Part shown: piece by piece, positions 1 to 9,975 of the stretch
How positions within the stretch are numbered: position 1 is the stretch's first letter
Layout: every line of letters starts with the position of its first letter
NCBI GenBank assembly: GCA_003116975.1
Contig: BGKB01000117.1
Span: forward strand, 1 to 64,000
DNA length: 64,000 nt
Direction: 5' to 3'
Origin: Aurantiochytrium sp. KH105
Taxonomy: Eukaryota; Sar; Bigyra; Thraustochytrida; Thraustochytriidae
Translations under genes and position numbers: made by a program
The notes under the pieces: generated by a model
Told to the model about the DNA's origin: nothing
The model's database searches: none
Seen by the model: only the letters and a program-made list of their open reading frames with translations

Positions 1-1219
1 CAGAACACCACTCGCCCTCGTCTCGTGTACACTTTTGGGGGCCGAAACAGAAAGGCAAGAAGCCCCGGGCTAGGCCAGGCCATCTTAGCTGGCAAGAAAC
101 AGGCAATAAGGAAGCCAACGTCGCAGTTTGTTGGGTCGCTACACCATGCTTCATTCCGCGTCCAAAGCGGGTGAAACATCCGCGACGCGGGAAGGTTGGA
201 CGCAAACGCGAGCAGGTCCATTTTTTTTGCGTTGGGGGAGAGGGAATCTGCATGGGTCCAATCCCCACAACTTGTGAATGGAAACTGGTACAACTGGGCC
301 CGCTGCTTTGCTCCGCCCACAGAGTCAGTCGTCAGATGCAGGTGGGCTGAGAGCATCTGCGCACCAGCCCTCTGCGCACGAGCAAGGCAGTTACCAAGAG
401 CCCATGGTCTTGGCAAGGCGCTTGTCCTACGCTCGTAACGGCGGCAGCGCACCTCAGAGGGTACGATCGCCATCCATTGCCAGCTTCCTCACTCACAGGA
501 CGTACAATGGTGGGGGGAAAGCAGGTTTGAAGAAGTGATACATTTGCGGAATAGGCGCATGGCGGGAGTCTCTTGGGGAATCGCTGTCTGCCACTGATGC
601 GTAGCCTGCGATGCGTACAAAAAAAGATACGCGAAGCCGCGGTTGGAGCTTCGATGGCTTGGCAAATAATCCGTAGCCACTTGACCAACCATAGCAACAG
701 GGTGAGGAGAGAGCGCCGAAACGCGTCGCGGAGCCAGGTATTCGACTGGCTACGCGCGAAAATTTTCCGGGCGTATTCTTAACTTTCGGACAGCAGTAGC
801 AGCAGCAGCAGCAGCGGCAAGCGCCCTTATATACCCTTTCGTCCTGGTGGATGTACGGTTCCCTTGCCGGAATAAAAGGGTCTGAATAATTAGTCCGGGC
901 TACGCAAGTTGGCCCCGGAAAAAATGGATTCGCATTTTCTTGAAAAGTGTACCTTGCACATTTCGATCCTCTGCATACATTTGATGAGCACGTGTGCGTA
1001 TGAGGTCAGTCACTAGCTTTCGTAGACTTTCCTGCTGGCTTCCGGAGAAAGCTGGCTGGCCCCCAAGTTCCCCACATACCGTAACTCCACACGAGGATAA
1101 GACACTAACTAACACATCACATGAAGGCATGGACGCAAGGCCTCATGGCTTGACCAGCCCTCTTCGAGCGAGCGTCAGACCTCTATCCGTTGTTGGATGG
1201 TGCATCTTCAATTGCCAAC
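1..1219. other. Gene-free 5' stretch upstream of kinase 1
   Basis: No reading frame here looks like a gene; the short open frames overlap each other on both strands and have no recognisable protein character. A TATA-like TTATATA lies near 827-833. Around 918-950 the sequence matches the region about 285 bases upstream of the second kinase (near 4548-4580), sharing AATGGATTCGCA, so the promoter or 5' leader belongs to the duplicated block. Confidence 0.5.
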
Positions 1220-2287
1220 ATGGGGTCAGCCGCGGTCAAGCCTGCGTCCTTCGACGCCTCCATCACTCAGAACGAGCAACAAGGCCAGGCTGAAGCCAAC
1301 ACTGAAGCCAACACTGACAAGAAGACCGGCACGGACGCGCAACGGCATGTATCAACGCACGGCATGAGCGACTCAATATCCTCTTTCGACAGGACAAGTT
1401 CCGCGGTGACGAGTTTTCGAAGAAGAAACAGAGCACGCGTTCGAGTAAGCCGTCAGATCTCCGCCGGAACTTGCTGCAAGCTCTTTCTTGGCGAGATTGA
1501 GGAAACAGGGGAAACCGTCGCCCTCAAATTGTACACGAAGACCTCAAGAGGCTCACGCGAGCGCAAGAATGAACTCAAGGTACTCCGGATAATTGAGTCG
1601 GCTCTGGAGGTCTGCGAGTTTGTCGTCACGCCGAAGATTAGCGTACAGGAGCCTTTCATTGGGTTGGAGTACTGCGTCGGGAGCGATCTCACGCACTATC
1701 TCCGACGAGGGCTTCCATGCCTCCTCGAATTGCAGAGGTTCGGACGCGAGATTGCGCTCGGTCTAGCTTTTCTCCATCGCTGCAACATTGTTCACGAAGA
1801 TCTCAAGCCCGAGAACATTGGCCTCACCGCAGACAATCACGTTCGTATACTTGACTTTGGGCTTTCGGTAGCCATGGAAGCGCCAGTTGTGAATTCAATT
1901 GCGCCGGACGGCGTGGATCCCACGCGCTCCCGTGTTTTCTGCCGACATGGAACAGCGCCGTACACAAGCCCTGAAAAGCTGCTTGGTGAGCTCCATGGGT
2001 TTGAAGTCGACTGGTGGAGCTTTGGAGTGATCATTTTCGAAATGGCATACGGGGCATTACCTTGGTACGCGCCAGACGACCTCGAATTGTGCGAGATGAT
2101 ATGCTCGAGTCCACTTTCCATTCCTTCTCCAACAGTGTCGAATCCGAGCTGTTCTCTCGTGGATGACCTCACCACTTGCCTCTTGGGAAGCAAGGAGCCG
2201 GAGAAATGTCTCGGTTATCATGGCGGGGCAAACGCAGTGCTCAACCACGCCTTCTTCAGAGAGGAGTTTTGTCCGCAGCAATTGTAG
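1220..2287 (+). CDS. Ser/Thr protein kinase, non-RD (HED) type, tandem paralog 1
   Basis: A 355-residue protein kinase. The start is the ATG at 1220 because the paralog at 4836 begins with the same MGSAAVK; the upstream in-frame codons are not ATG. A polar N-terminus of about 65 residues precedes the kinase domain (about 70-350). Visible elements are the VALKLY lysine (K103), an alpha-C glutamate in RKNEL (about 118), HEDLKPEN (D194 as catalytic base), the DFG-type LDFGL (D212), an activation segment HGTAPYTSPE and a DWWSFGV helix like that of AGC/CAMK kinases. Oddities: the arginine of HRD is glutamate, and the glycine loop reads ISAGTCCKLFLG with only one of three glycines kept. Residues for ATP binding and phosphotransfer are otherwise present, so it may be active. 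Substrate is unknown. The nearest neighbour downstream is its own paralog. Confidence 0.9.
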   Translation: MGSAAVKPASFDASITQNEQQGQAEANTEANTDKKTGTDAQRHVSTHGMSDSISSFDRTSSAVTSFRRRNRARVRVSRQISAGTCCKLFLGEIEETGETVALKLYTKTSRGSRERKNELKVLRIIESALEVCEFVVTPKISVQEPFIGLEYCVGSDLTHYLRRGLPCLLELQRFGREIALGLAFLHRCNIVHEDLKPENIGLTADNHVRILDFGLSVAMEAPVVNSIAPDGVDPTRSRVFCRHGTAPYTSPEKLLGELHGFEVDWWSFGVIIFEMAYGALPWYAPDDLELCEMICSSPLSIPSPTVSNPSCSLVDDLTTCLLGSKEPEKCLGYHGGANAVLNHAFFREEFCPQQL

Positions 2288-4835
2288 AGGGTAATACATT
2301 ACTAACTACTGTGATCAGCACCTTTTCACTTTTCCTCAGCCATCAGTCTGCTGTACGAGCGCACGACTTCGTTCTACGTGGACCGTGTCGCATGTCAAGA
2401 TTTTTTCTTGTGAATTCTCCACTCCTCCTCGGCTTTTGCTTTTATCTTTGCTTTCTTTTCTTGCTGAAGCACGTGCACCAAAAGCCGAGAGGAGTCTGCC
2501 AGTGGAGACTCTGCACGAACGGCCAAATCCTGACCCTTCAGAATCGTTTCGGCCGAAGCTCTTCTCATCGAAACTTTGATTGGCTCACGCCTGAGGAGCT
2601 TTTGAAAATTATATTCGCCAACGCGTGAATCGATCTTGATCATGCAGCAAGACGGTCAGAAAATCCTCTTCTGCTACCGCAACTCTTGTGAGCTCCAAGG
2701 AAGAGAGCGAGGGTAGGCGCCTAAGTCACGCTCATTAGCTACTTGGAATGAGTGAATTCAATACCCTGATTCGCTTCGCGTAAATTTTGGAATTTGGTTC
2801 TTGCGCTTCCAGAGGCTGAAAAGGAGAAAGTTGCTTCATGGTCACGGGGTATGCGGATGCGTCAGAATGCACCTTTCGGAAAGCTTGCAAAACTGCTCTG
2901 TGTGCAAGAAAGAGCTTATAGCCATTTCATCTAGAAAGAAGAGTTCGTGACGCCTTCCTTCTGACCCTGGCAGTTTGTAAGGAAGCGGCATCCGCTACTT
3001 GGGGAACAGGAATTGGGCTTCTTCTTTCGCGTCGAGGATTGGATCCTTCGCAGCACGATGCACATATGCGCAGCAGCTGGCAGGAAAACCGCCCTTTCCC
3101 TTCTTCTCTCCCCCTTTCCCCCTTTTGCTTTCTCCTCTCTCAAGCTGGCACCTCGAAATTTCCGACTGACCATGCCAGGTTTCATGTCTGTGGCATACGG
3201 AAATGGATTTTCCGGTTCCCTGGTAATGCCGCTGCCTTCGTCGCTGGGGCTCTTACAACTCCGCCATCACCCTTTTCTGCAATCGCAAGTGTACGCGTTG
3301 CATCAGTCGTATCGATTCTTTCGCAGCGAGGAGCCTGAGCCAAAATAGTCAAAACGGTCAAAAGCCTGCTTCAGCCCGAATTGTTAGGTGAAGCAAGCTG
3401 CTGCCCGGGAAAACCTGGATCATGTCCGAGGAGCAAGCACCGAGACTCAAGAAGAGCCCTTAATTACGCAGATGCCAGGCTGGCGTTGATTGATCTGCAA
3501 GTCAAGTGGCGACGTGAAACGGAACTGAAGCAGCCAGCCAGCAGATGCAAGCACCGAGGCGGTGCCAATGCCATCACTCTTGAGACTCGGAGACAACAAG
3601 ACTTTGACAGTCCCAGTGGCACCTGAGGGAGACTTGACATGCGAGACCCAGATTTACGCCTCGGCCTCCAGGCCAAGTAAGCCGAGAGCAGTTTCTTCTG
3701 GTTGGAGGGCTGACTCGCCTGGCCCCAAGTCCAACAAGCCGGACTCGCAGGTCGCAAGGTCTCTCTCTCGCCGTCGCCCATACCGCTCCGCCTCCCTAGG
3801 CAAGCCGTCCCTGCCAGCTTGCACCTTGGCGCAGCGCTCAGCGCCGTGGGAAGAAGGCGCGACGCGGACGCCAGCGAGTCCAGTCCATCTTCTAACTTAC
3901 TGTTAGGGGCTGCAAGAAGCTGGGCTGCAAGAAGCTGCCACAGCAGGTCCAGTCTTCCCCAGCAAGCCCTACCTAGGGCCTGCTGCTTCTGTCTTGGGGC
4001 CTGCCCGCCTACAGTCGAGACGCTTAAAGGGCGGCGTCGACCTGGGAGCGAGCGAGCGCGGCGAGAGAGTGAGGCCTCTTGGCCTGGCCAAGGCGCGCTC
4101 GAGTTGCCCTGCGTCCAGCAATTCACGTGCAAGCAGCTGCAGCCAGCAGATCTGACCTCGCGAGGAGAAGACGCTAGCAGGGTCCCGGGCACACGCTGTG
4201 GGGTGGCGGCAACCGCCGGCGACAAGCCAGACGAGGCCAGGCCAGGCCAGGCCAGGCCAGGCCAGACGCGCAGACAAACGTGAAAAGTAGCTCTGCCGGC
4301 TCCGATGCGATGGTAGTCCAGGAGTCGCTGGAATACTTGATGCGGCTTTCGGAATGCGAGGGAACCAATATCGCAAGAACGCATCGTCAAGCCTCGTTCC
4401 TCGATGGAGAACCGTATACCTGGAAAGCCAGTCAGGCTGACCGACTGAGCCAAGGCAGACTTTTCACAAGGATTTCTCGCCATGATGCCAGAGTTAGAAG
4501 GAGGAACGCGAAATGGGAATCGCTTCAAAGACGCTTCCCACGGGACGAAAAATGGATTCGCAGTTCCCAAGAAAAGCTTCTCCCAGTGGGATTGCTATCT
4601 TTCGAGAGGAATAACCTAGGTCCTCATTCACCTCAGAGGGCAGGCAAAGCCCGCGAGGTCAGCTGTGATGAGGAATGCTTTTCCATTAGCTTTCACGCTG
4701 TAGATATCCGGTCAAGAGACCGCCGCTGTGGGGGCAGGGGAACACGCACAAGGAGCAAGCTAGCCTGGCCAACTTTCGTCAAACGCGATGCAGACCAAAA
4801 TTGTCACCTGAGTGCGACTATTAATCATTCTCAAG
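2288..4835. other. 2.5 kb spacer between kinase paralogs
   Basis: No supported gene. A long minus-strand open frame (3464-4570) is rich in W, C and S and is driven by a GGCCA repeat, so I treat it as chance. The last ~290 bases resemble the region upstream of kinase 1 and probably hold the promoter of kinase 2. Confidence 0.5.
4234..4265. repeat. GGCCA pentanucleotide repeat
   Basis: About six head-to-tail copies of GGCCA. It creates a repeated GLAWP in the chance minus-strand open frame over this region. Confidence 0.9.
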
Positions 4836-6023
4836 ATGGGATCTGCCGCGGTAAAGCTTGCGCTTTCCGATGTTGCCAGGCCTGCGCTCTCGGATGCTGC
4901 CATGCCGGTGCCATCGAACGCTCTCAAGCCTGCACCGTCAGACGCTCTCAAGCTTGTGCCACCGCGTGCTCCTGCTGTACAGAACGCTGCAAAGGTAGAA
5001 ATCGAAGCCTTATTTTCCAAGGACACCGATTCGAACGTGTGGCGTATGCCAACGTCTGAAAAATTCAATCGCAGCCTTTCTTCGGACAGAATCGACAGCA
5101 ACGGGTCAGCTGTAAGAAGCTTTCGCAAGAAGAACAAAGCACGCGTTCGAATAAGCCGTCAGATCTCCGCTGGGAGTTGTTGCACGCTTTTCCTGGGCGA
5201 AATCGAGCATACAGGGGAGACCGTCGCACTCAAATTGTACGCGGATACTCCGAGGGGCTCTCGAGAACGCAAGAACGAGTTGAAAATTCTACGATTGATC
5301 GCGTCGGCGCCGGACGCCTGCGAGTTCATCATCACGCCCAAGATCAAAGTACAGGAGCCATTTATCGGGTTGGAGTTCTGTGCCGGAAGTGACCTCACGC
5401 GCTACCTGCGCCGTGGGCTTCCAGTTCTTCCCGAGCTTCAAAGACTTGGTCGTGAGATTGCGCTCGGCTTGGGATTTCTCCACAAATGCAATATTGTCCA
5501 CGAGGACATCAAACCGGAGAACATTGGCCTTACTGCGGACAATCACGTTCGCATTATCGACTTCGGACTTTCTATTTTCTTGGATTCCCCGACGATCACC
5601 AATCCGGCGGCATCTGCTCTTGACTCGGAACTCGCGCAATCGCGTATCCGATGCCGTCATGGAACAGCGCCATACACGAGTCCTGAAAAGCTGCTCGGCG
5701 AGCTTCATGGATTCGAAGTCGACTGGTGGAGCTTTGGTGTGGTCTTCTATGAAATGGCCTATGGAGCATTGCCTTGGTACTCTCGTGATCGGCTCGAGGT
5801 GAGCGAAAAGATATGCTCACATCCGCTTTCGATTCCTTCTCAACGTGCGTCAAGTCCGAGCTGTTCTCTCGTCGACAGTTTTGTGGAAAACCTCATAGGA
5901 AGCAAGGATCGAGAGAAACGCCTTGGTTATCACGACGGGGCATTCGCGGTACTTGGCCACGCCTTTTTCAAGGAGGATTTCACACAACCGCAAACTAGTT
6001 CACAGAACAAGAATGCAATTTGA
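4836..6023 (+). CDS. Ser/Thr protein kinase, non-RD (HED) type, tandem paralog 2
   Basis: A 395-residue kinase closely related to the one at 1220-2287; long blocks of the kinase domain are identical (for example HGTAPYTSPEKLLGELHGF). Start is the ATG at 4836 (MGSAAVK). Key residues: lysine K133, HEDIKPEN with D224, DFGLS with D242, and the same eroded glycine loop (ISAGSCCTLFLG). The N-terminal extension is about 30 residues longer and holds imperfect 8-9 residue repeats around ALSDA/APSDA (residues about 9-42), a likely disordered region that arose by short tandem duplication. The divergence pattern (N-termini and tails differ, core conserved) suggests both copies are under selection. Cellular role cannot be read from sequence. 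Confidence 0.9.
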   Translation: MGSAAVKLALSDVARPALSDAAMPVPSNALKPAPSDALKLVPPRAPAVQNAAKVEIEALFSKDTDSNVWRMPTSEKFNRSLSSDRIDSNGSAVRSFRKKNKARVRISRQISAGSCCTLFLGEIEHTGETVALKLYADTPRGSRERKNELKILRLIASAPDACEFIITPKIKVQEPFIGLEFCAGSDLTRYLRRGLPVLPELQRLGREIALGLGFLHKCNIVHEDIKPENIGLTADNHVRIIDFGLSIFLDSPTITNPAASALDSELAQSRIRCRHGTAPYTSPEKLLGELHGFEVDWWSFGVVFYEMAYGALPWYSRDRLEVSEKICSHPLSIPSQRASSPSCSLVDSFVENLIGSKDREKRLGYHDGAFAVLGHAFFKEDFTQPQTSSQNKNAI

Positions 6024-6344
6024 TTTACAGTCAATCAAATGCCGAATGTTTCTTTCTCCATGAAGCTTGGCATAACTTGCGCCTTTGAAGCACTTTGTCC
6101 TAGGCCTGAAGCCTCCTGCTTGGTTGGATCGCAATCGCAGACTGCGAGAGCAAATCGCGGGCTACCCGCCCAGGTAGCCTAACTCACTTTCAAGTTGGGA
6201 AAAAACAAAAGGGATGTAAAACCGTTTTCTCCTCATTCGTCAACCCGACGGCACCGGCCCAAGAGCAGAGACCCAGCCGACGCGTCAGGGCAAGGGGAGA
6301 GCGGGACGTTGAAGAAGAAGAAGACAGGCACACGGGCCCGCACA

Positions 6345-7574
6345 ATGTATCGGCAGAGCGGAAGCACGCGCCTGGAGATCCGCGACGCGGAGAAACCGCT
6401 GCAAAATGTGCAAATGGAGTTCAACCACAAGCAAAACTTGCCCTTCATGGTCCAAGTCCATGCGCCGACCAGCAAGTCAGCGCGCGAGGTGGCGGCCAGG
6501 CTCAACGCCGAAGTCGAAGCACGTCGCGAGCAGAAAGAGGAGCAACTCAAGGCTTTCCAGGCCAAGACGCAGCGACGCATCGCTGCCTACAACCAAAGCC
6601 GACGCGCACGGCTCGCGCAGGACCAAAATCCTGCCGAAGACGGCAGCGAGCTCGACGGTGCAAGCGAGTCCCCAACGTCTGGTGACAGCGAGAGACCCGG
6701 TAAAATTCTGGCCGGCGACCTTGCGCTTGACGAAAGCAAACACCGCGAAGTGGATGAGTTCTCTGAATTGAGCCGAAGTCTCGCAGAATCGCGAAGTCAG
6801 ACCGCGGCAGCGCGCCAGAGCCTCCTTGCTTACACCCGTGGCCGTCGTTCTTTTCAAATCATTACCCAGGCAGGTGCGTCATCGCCGCACTCGCAAGGCC
6901 TCGGGAACAACTCTTTTGTGTTTGGTGTTGGAACAAGCGAGCCCGCCAGGCCGCCAGCGGCTACTCGTCGACCAGACACAGCAGAGGCCAACCTTGATTC
7001 CTCCTTCCAGGGTCTCGATACTCTCGAGTCCAAGAAGCGCATTGCCGAGCGCCAGCGCCTCGTACGTCAGAAAGAAATGGCATTTAGCCGTCTCTTGGCT
7101 CGCCGTAGACGAGCGGTTCTCGAACACAAGCGCAAAGTCAAGGACGAACAGGAGCGTCTGTTTCAGGCACGCTGCGAACGCGAAAAGCTCGACAGAATCG
7201 CTCGTACCGAGGCCAAGCTCGCCGATAGCGGTATTTCGGAAATATCAAAGGCAAGAGCGGGATCCGGCGCCGCACCTGCCTCCCCAACGTCTTCGCAGGC
7301 CTCCAAGAAGCGTCGCGACAAAGAGGAGAGTCTTCGCTATATTGCAGCTCTGCAGCGTCGCCTTGAGACCGTCGCAGAGCACTCCAAAGGCGTCAAACTG
7401 CCCTTTCTTTGCAGCTGCGCTGCGGCGCGGGGATCCAATGGCCTGTCTCCACAAGACGGCGAGCTCACCAGCGCGCCCTGGGAAACGTGCGCGAGTAACT
7501 GCCGTTTTCATAACAATCCGCAGACTTACGCCAAGGAGCTCGTCGACCTCTTTCGCTCTCTCGAGCTTTTGTGA
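6345..7574 (+). CDS. CCDC15-like coiled-coil protein
   Basis: A 409-residue basic coiled-coil protein. The ATG at 6345 (MYRQSG) is the first in frame; upstream in-frame sequence has only non-ATG codons. A charged helical segment covers about residues 60-90, and a long one about 228-290 (KRIAERQRLVRQKEMAFSRL...). The C-terminal ~75 residues show the pattern RYIAAL...LP.LC.C...CASNC.FHNNP..Y...L, which I recall as the conserved end of CCDC15, a centrosomal/centriolar protein of flagellated eukaryotes. That identification rests on the spacing of the cysteines and the RYI and NP..Y blocks. The protein is much shorter than the vertebrate form. If correct it belongs to the basal body, like the DZIP1-type protein at 54347. 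Confidence 0.55.
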   Translation: MYRQSGSTRLEIRDAEKPLQNVQMEFNHKQNLPFMVQVHAPTSKSAREVAARLNAEVEARREQKEEQLKAFQAKTQRRIAAYNQSRRARLAQDQNPAEDGSELDGASESPTSGDSERPGKILAGDLALDESKHREVDEFSELSRSLAESRSQTAAARQSLLAYTRGRRSFQIITQAGASSPHSQGLGNNSFVFGVGTSEPARPPAATRRPDTAEANLDSSFQGLDTLESKKRIAERQRLVRQKEMAFSRLLARRRRAVLEHKRKVKDEQERLFQARCEREKLDRIARTEAKLADSGISEISKARAGSGAAPASPTSSQASKKRRDKEESLRYIAALQRRLETVAEHSKGVKLPFLCSCAAARGSNGLSPQDGELTSAPWETCASNCRFHNNPQTYAKELVDLFRSLELL

Positions 7575-7987
7575 ATACGCCAGTCGTTCGCATTGGTCAA
7601 AGCTTACCCGCAACCGGAGCAAAGCTCTCTCGGCTGGGAAGGGGATCCAGCCCTCGCTTTCGATTTTCATCAGTTTCCTCTTATGTCAAAGAATCACAAT
7701 CGTAACTTTTTCTTTCATGATAATTGGTCCTAACAATTCTTGCTTTCTTGCTCAGACACAGGAAACGAGAAAACGAGATAATCCGCAGTCGCAATCCCCT
7801 AGCCAAGTTGGGGCCAAATTTGCCCAAGCCGAGTCCTGCCACCCAAGAATCCACCACGAGCTTGTGCTTCGTGTCGCTGGGGAATGATGCTAAAAGCTTG
7901 AGAGTCCTGCCACAGAAACTATGTCGCGTGTTCTGCGACGGATCCGCGGATTTATCTCCCCCCCCCCCCCCCTCCCCTTTGCACCTA

Positions 7988-9781
7988 TCACATGCCTTCT
8001 TTGTCTTGCCATCCAGCGTGCGCTGTCTCGAAGTCGTGATCCGCGGAACCTTTTTCGTCGCCCGCAAGCATAAAATCAGATGCTAGGGACCCGGCCTCTT
8101 CAATGTCCGTAGCGTTAATGTCGTCTTTTTCAAGAGCCTGAAGAATTTCATCTGATAGCTCCAAGCTATCGATGTAGCCCGACCCCTCGTCGTTCTCTCC
8201 ACCAAAGTTAATTCCGCCCTCCAGCAAGCTCGCAAGCAGATCTTCCTCTGTTACAGGCAATGGCTCATACGCTGCGTCGCCTGCGAGTTGTGGCATTTCA
8301 TTCTGATGAGCGCCTACAGCTGCGAAGCCAGCAGTTTCGTCATCATCGTCAGAGAGCTCCTCGATAAAGGCCTTGGAACCAGAGGCAATTGTGCCCATCA
8401 CATCGTCCACGTCGTCATCCTCGTCGTCAGAGCCTGCGAGAGCACCTTCAAGGCGCGGAGTGCGGTACGCCTCGGTGTTTGCAGGCATGGCGCTCAACGC
8501 TTGTCCCGAACCCGGCTCAAGCAAACCTACGCTGGAATCTGGAAAGCGCTCCGCGAAAAGGCTCGAAAAGCTCACCAGATCCGCTGCTCGACCAAGGATA
8601 ATGATGGCATCTGCGCGAGACGCACACTGGCCCTCCGTCCAATCGGAAACCTGTTCAAAGCTGTTTTCTCCTTCCATTTCTTGTGCCAAAAAGGCGCCTT
8701 TCGAGAGGTGTTCTTTGAGCTTTAGCACAAGCATGACTTGCGTTGGCGCACCGCGAGGAAGTGCCGATGTTCTCATTTCAACTCGAATTTGATCCACGGG
8801 AATACTAATTGCTGCCACAATGGTTGCTTCTTCTGCATCAGTAGCATAGAATGAGTACTCAATGTCCACTGATCGCGTCCTGTTGTCAAGACTGAGTACG
8901 ATTTGCTCTGGACGCGTGGCGCACAGTGCACCAAGCTCGTGATGACCCCCGTTTTGAGATGCAAGTTCTGTTCCAAAGAACACTTGTGTTGGATAGCACA
9001 GGCCGTCTTCTTCATCTTCCTCTTCCTCCTCCTCGCTGCTGTCGTCCCCGTCCTCATCGTCACTTCCACGATTGTCGACGCCATTCTCCTCCTCCTCCTC
9101 CTCGCTGTCGGAGTTGTCCACAACGCTTCGAAATGGTGATGGCTTGCCAAAAAGATTGCGAAGCGTGTTTTGAGCAGCCTGTTGAAAAGACAGAACTCTC
9201 GGGTCCTCCTCCTCGTCTTCGTTCTTATTTGCATTTGCGCTCGCGCTGGCCTCTTCGTCATCCTCATCGTCGCCACCATCATTGCCTTCACCTGCGGCAA
9301 GATCTTCGATGCCCATGGATAGAAGCGCGTCAGCAAGTGCCTCATCGTCGTCGAGCATGCCAAAGTCTCCATCCATATCGCTGCTGAAATCTGGGATACC
9401 GAGGCCCTCTGCAAGTCCATGGCTGTGTCCATGTCCGGGGTGATGTCCGTGCCCGTGTCCGTGTCCGTGGCTGTGGCTGTGATTGTGTCCGTGGCTATGT
9501 CCGTGACCATGCGAGTACGCATGCCCAAGATCATGTGAGTGTGAGTGTGCGTGTTCCTCAAACTTGTGTTCGTGGTGCGCGTTGCTGTTGCTGTTGTTGC
9601 TGGTGTTGTTGTTGTTGTTGTTACGGGGATGGTTGTGCTGGTCATTGCGCTCGTTGTTTCGCTCAGGTTCGAGACCTTGCCCTGCGCCTCCAGCGCCGGT
9701 CCCAAGAGCGAACCGCGGCGGCAGCGTCATCACGGTGTCGAGCTCGGCCTCGACGGCTTCGAGCGAGCGCGAGCGCGACAT
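7988..9781 (-). CDS. Acidic protein with His-Gly repeat tract, unknown function
   Basis: A 597-residue protein starting at the ATG at 9781 (MSRSRSLEAVEAEL). After a short N-terminus and an Asn-rich stretch, residues about 70-120 are a His-rich tract of alternating GH, SH and NH. Long acidic runs follow (about 170-270). A more ordinary segment (about 270-430) contains CYPTQVFFGTEL, LCATRPEQIVLSLDNRTRSVDIEYSFYA and repeated hydrophobic/charged strands; the C-terminus is again acidic. I do not recognise a family. The His tract is likely to bind zinc, copper or nickel, like the tract in the CobW protein at 27300, but this is inference. It is divergently paired, 194 bases apart, with the deacetylase-glycosyltransferase at 9976, so the two may share a promoter. 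Confidence 0.75.
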   Translation of the reverse strand: MSRSRSLEAVEAELDTVMTLPPRFALGTGAGGAGQGLEPERNNERNDQHNHPRNNNNNNTSNNSNSNAHHEHKFEEHAHSHSHDLGHAYSHGHGHSHGHNHSHSHGHGHGHGHHPGHGHSHGLAEGLGIPDFSSDMDGDFGMLDDDEALADALLSMGIEDLAAGEGNDGGDDEDDEEASASANANKNEDEEEDPRVLSFQQAAQNTLRNLFGKPSPFRSVVDNSDSEEEEEENGVDNRGSDDEDGDDSSEEEEEEDEEDGLCYPTQVFFGTELASQNGGHHELGALCATRPEQIVLSLDNRTRSVDIEYSFYATDAEEATIVAAISIPVDQIRVEMRTSALPRGAPTQVMLVLKLKEHLSKGAFLAQEMEGENSFEQVSDWTEGQCASRADAIIILGRAADLVSFSSLFAERFPDSSVGLLEPGSGQALSAMPANTEAYRTPRLEGALAGSDDEDDDVDDVMGTIASGSKAFIEELSDDDDETAGFAAVGAHQNEMPQLAGDAAYEPLPVTEEDLLASLLEGGINFGGENDEGSGYIDSLELSDEILQALEKDDINATDIEEAGSLASDFMLAGDEKGSADHDFETAHAGWQDKEGM

Positions 9782-9975
9782 GACCCCGAGAAGCAAGATA
9801 TGCTTTTGAGTAACTCTCGCTCGTTCGAGGTTTGGTTAAAAGTCTGCGCGTTGCGACGTAAAGCTGCAAGCAGTCTGGCTCGAGGGCCTACGCCGCGCAG
9901 GCCAAGCACGGACCCGCTTCAAACAGTGGGACAGTCGAGCAAACTAGCGAGCGAGCGAGTTGGTCTTTGGGCTAC
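9782..9975. promoter_or_regulatory. Short divergent intergenic region, probable bidirectional promoter
   Basis: 194 bases separate two divergent ATGs. No TATA box is evident; a GAGC repeat (GCGAGCGAGCGAG) lies just before the plus-strand start. Promoter function is inferred from gene arrangement only. Confidence 0.4.

Noticed and set aside
3464-4570. 368-codon minus-strand open frame
   Set aside because: Unusual composition (W, C, S, P-rich), built partly from a GGCCA repeat, overlapped by long frames in other phases, and no domain-like segment.
8773-9705. 310-codon frame overlapping the His-rich gene
   Set aside because: A Met/Thr-rich shadow of the GTG/CAC repeats of the His tract in another phase.
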